From: Ignavibacteria bacterium
Lineage (GTDB): Bacteria > Bacteroidota > Ignavibacteria > Tepidaquicellales > Tepidaquicellaceae
DNA: 64,000 nt
Direction of reading: 5' to 3'
NCBI GenBank assembly: GCA_016709315.1
Contig: JADJMZ010000001.1
Coordinates: forward strand, 124,001-188,000
A model generated the notes under the pieces. It made no database searches. It saw nothing but the letters and a program-made list of their open reading frames with translations, and was not told the DNA's origin. Each line of letters starts with the position of its first letter. Position 1 is the stretch's first letter. Positions 36,494-45,271 of this stretch are shown piece by piece. The position numbers were made by a program, and so were the translations under genes.

Positions 36494-37477
36494 CTAAGGA
36501 ACTGAGAAATATGAAGTTGAAGTATATGTGTTGTTATCGCTAACTCTTTGTCCACTGAAAACGAAATTCCAAACCTGACCCGTTGCTATACCCTGATATT
36601 CATACCAGGTGTATGCAGTGTCTTTACTGAAAACATAGTTTGTATTTGTATTAATTGTATCAGAATATGGCTGTGCAGGTAAATTTGCTATGATCCTTGA
36701 TACTTTTACATCTACACTTGGTTGGAAATAAAAACTGTAATTTGCGCCGTTTGCCTGTCCCTGCATTGTGAAAGTTACATTAGAGTTAACAGGTGTAGGT
36801 GATACTGAAATTAAATTTGACCTAACACCTTCATAATAGTTATTACTTGCGGAAATTTGGTAGTAATACGGATTAAAATTTATAACGCTTGAGTCGACAT
36901 AAGAAAATGTTGATTCATTTAAAGTAATGAGTACAACTAAATTATTGGGTGTAGTTCCTTTATATATTTTATAATTAACTATATTTGAACCTCCATTATA
37001 AAATGGTGTATTCCAATTCATTGTAACTTTGCTGTTACCGGGAAGACAAGCAAAATTAGTAGGTTCTGTCGGTCTGAAAAATGTTTGATTCACAGATAAA
37101 TTAACAACATTAGATTTCGAACTTTCACCAAATTCATTTTTAGCAGATATTGCATAATAATATAAATTTCCAATAATAACATTACTGTCTATAAATGATA
37201 ATGTATCAGAACTTATATAATTAAGTATTAAAAAATTATTTGGAGTTGTCCCTTTGTAAACAATGTATTGAATAATAGCAGCACCTCCATTATTACTCGG
37301 AACATCCCATTTTAATTTAATTCGTAAAGCGCCACTTGATGAGTCTGAAACTGCAATTAAATTTCGAGGTGATGAAGGAGCATTGTTTGAAGGGTTAATA
37401 ATAGTTTCATTATTTGTACAACTATAATTTACCGCAAAAAATATTAATAATAATAAAAATGAAATATATTTTTTCAT
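36494..37477 (-). CDS. Lipoprotein with two fibronectin type III domains
   Basis: 327 residues. Lipoprotein signal peptide MKKYISFLLLLIFFAVNYSC with the lipid-modified Cys at position 20. Two Fn3 repeats are evident: RNLIAVSDSSSGALRIKLKW to YYYAISAKNEFGESSKSN, and TNFACLPGNSKVTMNW to YYYQISASN, each with a GG-PNN-Y-YKGTTPNN loop. A C-terminal region of about 100 residues (TFTMQGQANGANYSFYFQP) has no family I recognise. No T9SS domain. Probably periplasmic or surface-exposed on the outer membrane. Confidence 0.82.
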   Translation of the reverse strand: MKKYISFLLLLIFFAVNYSCTNNETIINPSNNAPSSPRNLIAVSDSSSGALRIKLKWDVPSNNGGAAIIQYIVYKGTTPNNFLILNYISSDTLSFIDSNVIIGNLYYYAISAKNEFGESSKSNVVNLSVNQTFFRPTEPTNFACLPGNSKVTMNWNTPFYNGGSNIVNYKIYKGTTPNNLVVLITLNESTFSYVDSSVINFNPYYYQISASNNYYEGVRSNLISVSPTPVNSNVTFTMQGQANGANYSFYFQPSVDVKVSRIIANLPAQPYSDTINTNTNYVFSKDTAYTWYEYQGIATGQVWNFVFSGQRVSDNNTYTSTSYFSVP

Positions 37478-37736
37478 AACTATATTGTTTTAGTAAAAAA
37501 AACTTTAATTTAATTTCACACTATCGAATAATTCATTTTACTAAAAAGTTTGAATTAAACAAAAGTAAAATCAATTAACATCTTCAGTTGTTTCATAGTA
37601 TTTCAATATTCAAAGTTAACCTGATTAAATTATTTTTAAAACACTATAACATATCCCTCCCAAAAAATTGAAAGCAATCTCACCAATTATCCTCAACTTC
37701 ATTTAAATTGCAGGTGCAGTTTAGTATATTAATTAT

Positions 37737-38555
37737 ATGGATGAAAACAGCGGTAATATTGTTAATTCAGATATAAGTCCTGAAAATGTATCAGTATATT
37801 CAAAAGACTACAGGGCGAGACTGACTGAGTTTGAAGGTCCTATGGACATTCTTCTTCACTTTGTGAAAGTGGATGATCTGGACATTTACAATATTCCGAT
37901 CGCAAAGATCACTAAGGACTTTCTGGAATACATTAAGCTAATGTCTAATCTTAACATAGAGCTTGCAGGGGAATTTCTTGTAATGGCTTCTGAACTTATG
38001 AAGATAAAAGCCAGAATGCTCATTCCGCAGGTAGATGAAACAGGCAATCTTGTCGAAGAAGAAGATCCGCGTCTTGCTCTTGTGCGGAAACTTCTTGAGT
38101 ATAAAAGATTCAAGGATGTTTCGGAGCAGATCGCAGAGCTTGAAACAGAACAGAGGAAAAGAGTATTCAGAAATAATTTTGACAATGATGTTAAGATCAC
38201 TGAAAAGAATTTTGAAACGGATCTGAGTTTAAAGAATGTGACAATCTTTAATCTTATAAAAGCATACAAGAGAGTTATTTCAAGCGTAAGGAAAGAGGTT
38301 GTTCATCCGATCGAACTCCTTGACATCACGCCTGAGAATCAGAGAGAATTCATACTTAATCTCATTGATGAAAAAACGGAAGTTGATTTTACCGAAATGA
38401 TATCTGAAATAAATGAGAAGCTCCGAATTATATGCATATTCCTTGCGCTGCTTCAGATGGCGCTTGACGGGACAATTGAAATAATACTTCGCAATAACAA
38501 CATGGAAGATTTTTATCTGAAAAGAAGGACAGAGGAGCCGGTTGGTCAGTACTGA
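37737..38555 (+). CDS. scpA: Segregation and condensation protein A (kleisin)
   Basis: 272 residues. LTEFEGPMDILLHFVKVDDLDIYNIPIAKITKDFLEYI is the N-terminal kleisin motif, followed by AGEFLVMASELMKIKARMLIP. The C-terminal winged helix includes LRIICIFLALLQMALDGTIEI. ScpA bridges SMC heads in the condensin complex that compacts and segregates the chromosome. The start is chosen by family length; the N-terminal 25 residues (ENSGNIVNSDISPENV) look like a lineage-specific extension. scpB overlaps its end. Confidence 0.93.
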   Translation: MDENSGNIVNSDISPENVSVYSKDYRARLTEFEGPMDILLHFVKVDDLDIYNIPIAKITKDFLEYIKLMSNLNIELAGEFLVMASELMKIKARMLIPQVDETGNLVEEEDPRLALVRKLLEYKRFKDVSEQIAELETEQRKRVFRNNFDNDVKITEKNFETDLSLKNVTIFNLIKAYKRVISSVRKEVVHPIELLDITPENQREFILNLIDEKTEVDFTEMISEINEKLRIICIFLALLQMALDGTIEIILRNNNMEDFYLKRRTEEPVGQY

Positions 38556-39584
38556 GTTAAGAAATATTGTCGAGTCAATGATCTTCGCTTCCGAAGAAGA
38601 AATTACTCGAGGCAGATCAAGGAAATAATAGACAAAGGCGGTCTGAGAATAAGCATTGCGGAAGTGGAAGAATCCGTCAGTTCGCTTAACGATGAATACC
38701 GTTCCGGCAACAAACCCTTTGAGATATTAAAGATCGCAGGCGGATTTTCATTCGCCACAAAAAAAGAATACGGAAGATTCATCGGCAAACTCTTCGAAGA
38801 CAAGCAGAAGAAAAAACTTTCACAGTCTGCTCTTGAGACACTTTCTATTATTGCTTACAAACAGCCGATCACAAGATCTGAAATCGAGTTTATACGGGGA
38901 GTGAATGTGGATTACATAGTAAACTCTCTTCTGGAAAGAGACCTGATAACAATTACTGGAAGGTCTGAAACACCCGGAAGACCTATACTTTACGGCTCCA
39001 CGAAGACATTTCTGAAAGTACTCGGACTCAATTCTCTTGAAGACCTGCCGAAACTCAAAGAGATAAATGAAATTTTAAAGAATGAAGAAATAGAAGGAAT
39101 TACTGAAGCGGATATAGAATTATTTAATTCTGTTAACAGCTCAGAAAATAATTCTGTAGCGGAAACAAGTCATCAGCTTGAACTGCTGACAAATGAAAAC
39201 ATTCAGGAGGAAGAAAATGCGGACAATACAGATTACAATGAAACCGAAAGCTCTGAGAATGAAGATGACGAAATTATTAATGAAGATCTTTCAGAAGTTG
39301 TTTTGACTGAAAATATGGAAGATAATAAATCTGAAAGTGCTGAATCTGAGAATGAAAATCCTGATGACGATTTCAATTATGACAATAATGAAGATGACAC
39401 TGATGAAGATGACAATAATGAAGATGACAATAATGAAGATGACAATGGTGAAGATGACAATGATGAAGATGACAATGATGAAGATGATACTGATGATACA
39501 AATAATGAATATAATTCTGATAAAATTAATGATGAATTAATAAACGGCAATGAAGAGAAAGAAAACAATTCCGGGAATGAATAA
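38542..39584 (+). CDS. scpB: Segregation and condensation protein B with long acidic tail (one frameshift)
   Basis: Probable TTG start at 38542 overlapping the end of scpA: ELRNIVESMIFASEEEIT, then after a missing T near 38606, SRQIKEIIDKGG. Core ScpB motifs follow: FSFATKKEYGRFIGKLF, LSQSALETLSIIAYKQPITRSEIEFIRGV and GRSETPGRPILYGSTKTFL. ScpB dimers join ScpA and SMC in condensin. After about residue 190 comes a tail of roughly 150 residues made almost only of Asp, Glu, Asn and Ser, ending in NEDDN-type repeats (39370-39490). Typical ScpB has no such extension, or a much shorter one. Confidence 0.9.
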
Positions 39585-39624
39585 TAGTTAATAAATGAAT
39601 AATTAAGAGAAGGTATAAATTAAA

Positions 39625-41128
39625 TTGGAAAATAGCATAAGATTAAATAAATTTATCGCCTCAAACGGTATATTATCGAGACGCAAGATAGATGAACTTA
39701 TCCTGCAGGGCAGAGTGTCTGTAAACGGCAATGAGATAACAGAGCTGGGGTTTAAAATTGATCCGGAAAAGATAAAATTTCCGTTGACGGTGAAGCAGTA
39801 AGAACAAGCACAAAAAGATTTACATTATCCTGAACAAGCCGCAGGGAGTTATCACATCTGTTTCAGATGATAAAAAAAGAACTACAGTGATTGACATTCT
39901 TGGTCTGAATGAAAAGTATTTCCTGTCGGAAGACTTGATTACAATACTACCGGACTTTTTGCTTCTGACAAATGACGGCGAGCTTGCCAATAAGCTTATG
40001 CATCCTAAAAGCGAAATTTACAAGACATATTTTGTAAAACTTTCCAAGCCGCTCGAAGAAAAGCACAGGTTAAAACTTACGGAAGGAATCAAGCTTGAAG
40101 GAAAGGAGACTGCACCGAGCAAAATCAGGTATCCGAAAAAGAACAATAATTATCAGGATCTTTTATTTCGATCTACGAAGGACGTAACAGGCAGGTAAGA
40201 AATATGTTCGAGCATTACGGATATTTTGTAAGAGAGCTTGAGCGGGTGGAATATGCAGGTTTGAATATGGAGGATCTGAGATCAGGAGAATGGAGAAAAC
40301 TTACGCCTGAAGAAGTAGTGAAATTGTATGAGATAGTTAAAGATACTCCTGCGCAGAATACAAAGCGGGTTCATTATGCAAAGCGGGATGAAAAAAAGAC
40401 GTACAGGAAATACAAGGTCAGGGATGATAAGAGAGATCACAAAAAAGATTTTAAAAAAAGTGATTACAAAAAAGATTTCAAAAAAGATTTCAGCCGACCC
40501 GAAAAAGATTTCAGCCGCAAGGAATCGAAGTGGGGGTTTAAAGACAGGCAAATTGCGGAAAGAGATGTTAAACTTGGATTCAACAAAATTGATACGAGAG
40601 AAGATAAGAGAGACGACAGAAGAGGTGATAAGAATGATGATAAAAAAGATTTCAGGAAATCCGGTAGGAGAGAAGACAGCAGGGATGTAAAGAGAGGTTA
40701 CAAGACTTTCGGGAAGAGAGATGACAAAAAGTTTGAGAAAAAGAATTTAAAACTTTTGGTAAGAGAGATGATAAAAAGTTTGAAAAAAAGATTTTAAGAC
40801 TTTCGGAAAGAGAGATGATAAAAGGGATGTGAAAAAAGAATTTAAGACTTTCGGGAAGAGAGATGACCGAAGAGACGATAAGAGGGATGTGAAAAAAGAT
40901 TTTAAGACTTTCGGGAAGAGAGATGACAGAAGAGATGATAAAAGGGATGTGAAAAAAGATTTTAAGACTTTTGGAAAGAGAGATGAAAGAAGAGACGATA
41001 AAAGGGATGTGAAAAAAGATTTTAAGACTTTCGGAAAGAAAGATGACCGAAGAGACGATAAGAGGGATGTGAAAAAAGATTTTAAGAAGTTTGATAAGAA
41101 GAATACGAAGAGAAGTTTTAAGAAGTAA
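39625..41128 (+). CDS. rluB: 23S rRNA pseudouridine synthase RluB-like, with long charged repeat tail (several frameshifts)
   Basis: TTG start at 39625 behind GAAGG. S4 RNA-binding domain: IRLNKFIASNGILSRRKIDELI. After correcting missing bases: ILNKPQGVITSVSDD, PVGRLDYNTTGLLLLTNDGELA (catalytic Asp in GRLDY), SKPLEEKHRLKL and YEGRNRQVRNMFEHYGY. The enzyme makes pseudouridine in 23S rRNA. At least five indels occur before 40200. Behind the catalytic domain is a tail of about 250 residues rich in Lys, Arg and Asp, ending in a 60-bp tandem repeat (40826-41090; unit FKTFGKRDDRRDDKRDVKKD). Two more indels fall near 40752 and 40790. Confidence 0.85.
40826..41090 (+). repeat. 60-bp in-frame tandem repeat in the rluB tail
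   Basis: At least four units of exactly 60 bp (20 codons) encoding KDFKTFGKRDDRRDDKRDVK-type sequence, differing by a few bases. Further degenerate units without the DDKRDVK half lie upstream (40700-40825). A multiple-of-three period shows that it evolved as coding sequence. Confidence 0.9.
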
Positions 41129-41371
41129 TTCTAACAATGTAAAAATCAGCAATCATACATTACAAATACAAACAATATACGCTAAAAAATCAGTACAGCG
41201 TTTAAAGTATCCGAAAGAAGAGAATTTATATTTTACAAACTTAAAACGATTCCTTAAACTGACGGAGAGAAAAGTAAAGAAATTTAAGATGGTTTAAATA
41301 AGAAAAGGTATTTACAAACCGGGATAAAATCAGCTGTCCCGCACAGAAACAGAACAATTTACTTTTAACAA
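41129..41371. other. Intergenic spacer
   Basis: 243 bp between rluB and the toxin-antitoxin pair; a short ORF here is a continuation of a shadow frame of rluB. No terminator or repeat recognised. Confidence 0.4.
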
Positions 41372-41671
41372 ATGATAACTGAAAAAGAAAAAATATTAAA
41401 CTTCTTAAGTAATAACAAAGAAAAGTTAACCATAGAATTTGGTGTAAACAGCATTGGATTATTCGGATCGTATATAAATAACATTCAAAACCGGGAAAGT
41501 GATATTGATATACTTATTGACGTTAAAGATAGTTTTAAAAATTATAAATATTATATTGAATTAAAACGGTTTTTAGAAAATAATTTCGGGAAAAAAGTAG
41601 ATCTTGTTTATAAAAATGCTATGAATCCTCTTATAAAAATGGAAATTCAGAATAACATCATTTATGTTTGA
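41372..41671 (+). CDS. MntA-like nucleotidyltransferase antitoxin
   Basis: 99 residues. SIGLFGSYINNIQNRESDID then ILIDV near residues 26-48 is the GSx(10)DxD active site of minimal nucleotidyltransferases (MNT). Known MntA antitoxins neutralise their HEPN partner, in studied cases by adding AMP to a tyrosine in the toxin. The gene overlaps the HEPN gene by 8 bp, the standard arrangement for this toxin-antitoxin type. It is intact, with all catalytic residues visible. Confidence 0.88.
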   Translation: MITEKEKILNFLSNNKEKLTIEFGVNSIGLFGSYINNIQNRESDIDILIDVKDSFKNYKYYIELKRFLENNFGKKVDLVYKNAMNPLIKMEIQNNIIYV

Positions 41672-42113
41672 CAAAAACGTACTTCATCTTTTAACAATTC
41701 TTGAAGCTGCTGAGAAAATACAAATTTACAGCAAAGATTTTCCTGATGCGGATTCATTTTTTGAAACTAAAGATCAATTAAATTATAATGCAACTATAAA
41801 TTTACTTATTGCAATTGGAGAAGAGAGTAAAAAGATTGATGAACAATTAAGGAATAAGTATGATATTGTAAACTGGAATGAAATAGCCGGATTAAGAAAC
41901 ATTTTGTCACATAATTATACAGGAATTGATAATGAAATAATATGGGACATAATCAAAAATTATACAGATAGTGTCAAAGATTGTTCTGTAAATCTTTTAA
42001 TTGATTTGATTAATACAAAACAATTAAGAGCAAACTTAACCGAAATATTGAACAGTAAATATTATTCTCACATAAAATATCTAACCGATATAATAAACAA
42101 TAAAGGGAGTTAA
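41664..42113 (+). CDS. HepT-like HEPN toxin
   Basis: 149 residues. The HEPN RNase motif Rx4-6H is seen in GLRNILSHNYTGID near residue 77, with the extra Tyr (RxxxxHxY) that MntA-type antitoxins modify. INLLIAIGEESKKI is the preceding helix. HEPN toxins cleave RNA when uninhibited. It overlaps the antitoxin gene upstream and lies 5 bp ahead of lysS, so readthrough from the toxin-antitoxin promoter could enter lysS. Confidence 0.88.
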   Translation: MFDKNVLHLLTILEAAEKIQIYSKDFPDADSFFETKDQLNYNATINLLIAIGEESKKIDEQLRNKYDIVNWNEIAGLRNILSHNYTGIDNEIIWDIIKNYTDSVKDCSVNLLIDLINTKQLRANLTEILNSKYYSHIKYLTDIINNKGS

Positions 42114-42118
42114 TACAT

Positions 42119-43684
42119 TTGTCAGAGCAAAACGATCTAATCAAAAGAAGATTAGAAGAACTTGAAGAAATAAAGAAACTTGGTATCAATCCGTATCCTC
42201 ACAGATTTGATGTTGAAAATAATTCTGCAGACATAGTAAAAAATTTCAAGGATCCTGAAACTGATGAAGACAAAGAAAAGCTGAAGGATGTATCAGTAAC
42301 TGTTGCCGGAAGGATAATGGCTATCCGCAAAATGGGTAAAGCTACATTCTGCCACATTAAGGATGATACAGGAAGAATTCAGATATATATAAGAAAAGAT
42401 GATGTCGGGGAAGAAGCATACAGCGTATTTAAACTTCTTGACATAGGCGATATCATTGGCGTAAAAGGATATGCATTCAGGACAAAGACAGGCGAAGTGT
42501 CCGTTCATGCAGTGACATATCAGCTTCTTACAAAATCCATTCAGCCGCTGCCTGTAGTAAAGGAAGAGATCACTGAAAGCGGTGAGAAAATAATTTATGA
42601 TGCTTTTGCAGATGTAGAGTTAAGATACAGGCAGAGATACATTGACCTTATTGTTAATGAAAATGTAAAGGATACATTTGTAAAGCGTACGAAGATCATT
42701 CAGTCAATAAAAAAGAACTCTCGAAAAAATAATTTCTTTGAAGTGGAGACGCCTACACTTCAGTCAATTTACGGAGGAGCGAATGCCAAACCGTTCATAA
42801 CTCATCATAATGCTCTTGACATAGATCTTTATCTTAGAATTTCAAATGAACTTTATCTGAAAAGATTAATAGTCGGCGGATTTAATCGTGTGTATGAATT
42901 CGTACGTGACTTCCGCAATGAAGGAATTGACAGGACTCATAATCCTGAATTCACGCAGGTAGAATGGTATCAGGCGTACGGAGATTATTTTGACAGCATG
43001 AATTTGTTTGAAGAAGTAGTAGAGCAGGCGTGCATTGACATTCACGGAACTACGAAGGTAATGTACGGAGAGACAGAGCTTGATTTCAAACGACCCTGGA
43101 AAAGGATCAGAATGACAGATGCTATTCAGATGAAAACAGGATTAGATGTTTTGAATATTAAGAAAGATGAAATTATAAATTATATGAATGCGAATGGAAT
43201 AAAATTTGATCCGAAGATCTCACACAGCAAAGGTTTAATTATCGCAGCATTGTTTGAAGAGACTTGCGAGAATGAATTGATACAGCCGACATTCGTTTAT
43301 GATTTCCCGATTGACACTACACCTTTGTGCAAACAGCACAGAGACTATGATATTTCAAAATTAGATGAGATGAAAAATGATCCTGAGCAGGTGATTCTTG
43401 CAGAGAGATTCGAGCCGTATGCAAACAAATGGGAACTGGGAAATTCATACACAGAGCTGAATGATCCGATATTGCAGAGAAAGCTTTTGGAGGAACAGGT
43501 GGAGAGAGGTCGCGGCGGTGAAGAAGAGACTCATCCTCTTGATGATGATTTTATAAATGCAATAGAAGTCGGAATGCCGCCAACGACGGGAGTCGGAATG
43601 GGAGTTGACAGGATTGTGATGCTGCTGACAAATTCACAGACAATAAGGGATGTGATATTTTTTCCGCTGATGAAACCGGTGTAG
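42119..43684 (+). CDS. lysS: Lysyl-tRNA synthetase, class II
   Basis: 521 residues. The N-terminal OB domain includes VSVTVAGRIMAIRKMGKATF and HIKDDTGRIQIYI. Class II motif 2 is FRNEGIDRTHNPEFTQVEWY and motif 3 is GVGMGVDRIVMLLT near the C-terminus. It charges tRNA-Lys. A TTG start at 42119 is supported by AAAGGGAG 10 bp upstream and by the family N-terminus (IKRRLEELEEIKKLGINPYP). Intact, unlike several other core genes in the window. Confidence 0.95.
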   Translation: MSEQNDLIKRRLEELEEIKKLGINPYPHRFDVENNSADIVKNFKDPETDEDKEKLKDVSVTVAGRIMAIRKMGKATFCHIKDDTGRIQIYIRKDDVGEEAYSVFKLLDIGDIIGVKGYAFRTKTGEVSVHAVTYQLLTKSIQPLPVVKEEITESGEKIIYDAFADVELRYRQRYIDLIVNENVKDTFVKRTKIIQSIKKNSRKNNFFEVETPTLQSIYGGANAKPFITHHNALDIDLYLRISNELYLKRLIVGGFNRVYEFVRDFRNEGIDRTHNPEFTQVEWYQAYGDYFDSMNLFEEVVEQACIDIHGTTKVMYGETELDFKRPWKRIRMTDAIQMKTGLDVLNIKKDEIINYMNANGIKFDPKISHSKGLIIAALFEETCENELIQPTFVYDFPIDTTPLCKQHRDYDISKLDEMKNDPEQVILAERFEPYANKWELGNSYTELNDPILQRKLLEEQVERGRGGEEETHPLDDDFINAIEVGMPPTTGVGMGVDRIVMLLTNSQTIRDVIFFPLMKPV

Positions 43685-43704
43685 AGAAGTTTCAAGTTTC
43701 GAAT

Positions 43705-43745
43705 TATTTTAACACAGAGACACGGAGACACAGAGAGTTTTTGAA
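43705..43745. repeat. Dispersed AACACAGAGACAC-type repeat
   Basis: AACACAGAGACACGGAGACA followed by CAGAGAG; same family as the copy at 33578-33600. It lies just after lysS. Confidence 0.6.
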
Positions 43746-43878
43746 ATTGATAAATTATATTTTGAAATATTTCATAATTGCATTTGTAATTTTGAAGTAG
43801 AATCAAAGTCATTGAATAAGGAATTAAAAAGACAAATTGTTTCCTGAATAGGTAATTAAAAATTAATATAATATAATA

Positions 43879-45237
43879 ATGAAATACTACAACAACATAC
43901 TAGAGTTAATCGGAAACACTCCTTTGGTAAAGATAAACAATCTTACAAAGGGAATGAAAGCAACTGTATTTGCAAAGATGGAATCGCTGAATCCCGGCGG
44001 AAGCGTTAAAGACAGGATAGGTCTGAACATGATCGAAGCGGCGGAGCGTGACGGAAGTTTAAAACCCGGAAGCACTATTATTGAGGCGACAAGCGGCAAC
44101 ACAGGAATAGGGCTGGGTCTTGTAGCTGCTTTGAAAGGATATAAAACGATATTTGTAATGACAGAAAAAGCATCAAGAGAAAAAAACAATTACCTGAAAG
44201 CTTTAGGAGCTGAGGTTGTGATACAGCCGATTGCGGCAAAATACGGCGAGCCGGATCATTATGTAGCGGTTGCGGAAAGATTATCAAAGGAAATTCCGGA
44301 CTCACTTTTTCTGTATCAGTATTCAAATCCGGCAAATCCTGAAGCTCATTATAAAAGCACGGGTCCTGAGATCTGGAATGACACTGACGGAAAAGTTACG
44401 CATTTTGTAGCAGGGGTAGGAACAGGCGGAACTATTACCGGAACAGGTAAATTTCTGAAGGAAAAAAATCCAGATATAAAAGTGATCGGTGCTGATCCTT
44501 ACGGTTCGATCTTTAAAAATGTAAAAGAAACGGGAATTGCTCCGGAGCCGCTTCCATATCTGATTGAAGGAATAGGACAGGATGTAATGCCCGACAATGT
44601 TCAGTTTCAATACATTGATGAAATTTTTAATGTGAATGATAAAGATGCCGTGGATATGTGTCTGAGACTTGCAAAGGAAGAAGGGATTTTCTGCGGGGGC
44701 TCTACCGGAACAATAGCTTATGCAGCAATGGAGTATGCAAAAAAAGCTGATGAGAATGCAGTTATTGTTTTTATAGTTTGTGATACGGGAGAAAGATATT
44801 TATCCAAATATCATTCTGACGAATGGCTCAGAGAAAAAAGATTAATGGATCCTGCACATCTGAAAACAGGTCAGGTATTTATGACAAAGAAGTCCGGGCT
44901 TGTACCGGGGCTTATTTCCGCAAAGAGCACTGATAAAGTTTTTGAAGCGCTGGAACTTATGGACAAATATAATCTTTCCACTTTGCCGGTCATTGACGGA
45001 ACAGAAAGCGTAGGCTCAATCAGAGAATCCGGCATTATAGAAAAAGTGATAAATGACAGGAACATTTCCGGAAAGGAAGTGAAGGAAGTCATGGAAGATA
45101 AACTTCCGACAATAGATTTCGACACTCCGTTCTTACAGGCTCTTGACATTCTTCACAGAGAAAATGCAGTGCTTGTTTCACAGCACGGGAATATAAAAGG
45201 TATACTAAACAGATATGATGTTCTGGATTTTGCTTAA
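43879..45237 (+). CDS. Cystathionine beta-synthase (PLP enzyme with two CBS domains)
   Basis: 452 residues. The catalytic domain is cysteine-synthase-like: ELIGNTPLVKINNL, then NPGGSVKDRIGLNMI (Lys is the PLP-binding residue), EATSGNTGIGLGLVAALKGY and GVGTGGTITGTGKFLKE. From about residue 335 a C-terminal CBS pair follows (VFEALELMDKYNLSTLPVID and FLQALDILHRENAVLVSQ), a regulatory module absent from plain cysteine synthases. The likely reaction joins serine and homocysteine; cysteine synthase activity cannot be excluded. The next gene, 34 bp downstream, supplies the complementary transsulfuration step. Confidence 0.9.
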   Translation: MKYYNNILELIGNTPLVKINNLTKGMKATVFAKMESLNPGGSVKDRIGLNMIEAAERDGSLKPGSTIIEATSGNTGIGLGLVAALKGYKTIFVMTEKASREKNNYLKALGAEVVIQPIAAKYGEPDHYVAVAERLSKEIPDSLFLYQYSNPANPEAHYKSTGPEIWNDTDGKVTHFVAGVGTGGTITGTGKFLKEKNPDIKVIGADPYGSIFKNVKETGIAPEPLPYLIEGIGQDVMPDNVQFQYIDEIFNVNDKDAVDMCLRLAKEEGIFCGGSTGTIAYAAMEYAKKADENAVIVFIVCDTGERYLSKYHSDEWLREKRLMDPAHLKTGQVFMTKKSGLVPGLISAKSTDKVFEALELMDKYNLSTLPVIDGTESVGSIRESGIIEKVINDRNISGKEVKEVMEDKLPTIDFDTPFLQALDILHRENAVLVSQHGNIKGILNRYDVLDFA

Positions 45238-45271
45238 ATAAATTTTCAATAAATCTTTTAATTATTTCAAT

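Noticed and set aside
39337..39540. Met/Lys/Thr repeat ORF
   Set aside because: Alternative frame of the acidic ScpB tail.
40652..41152. 166-residue hydrophobic minus ORF with repeats
   Set aside because: Antisense shadow of the charged 60-bp repeats in rluB.
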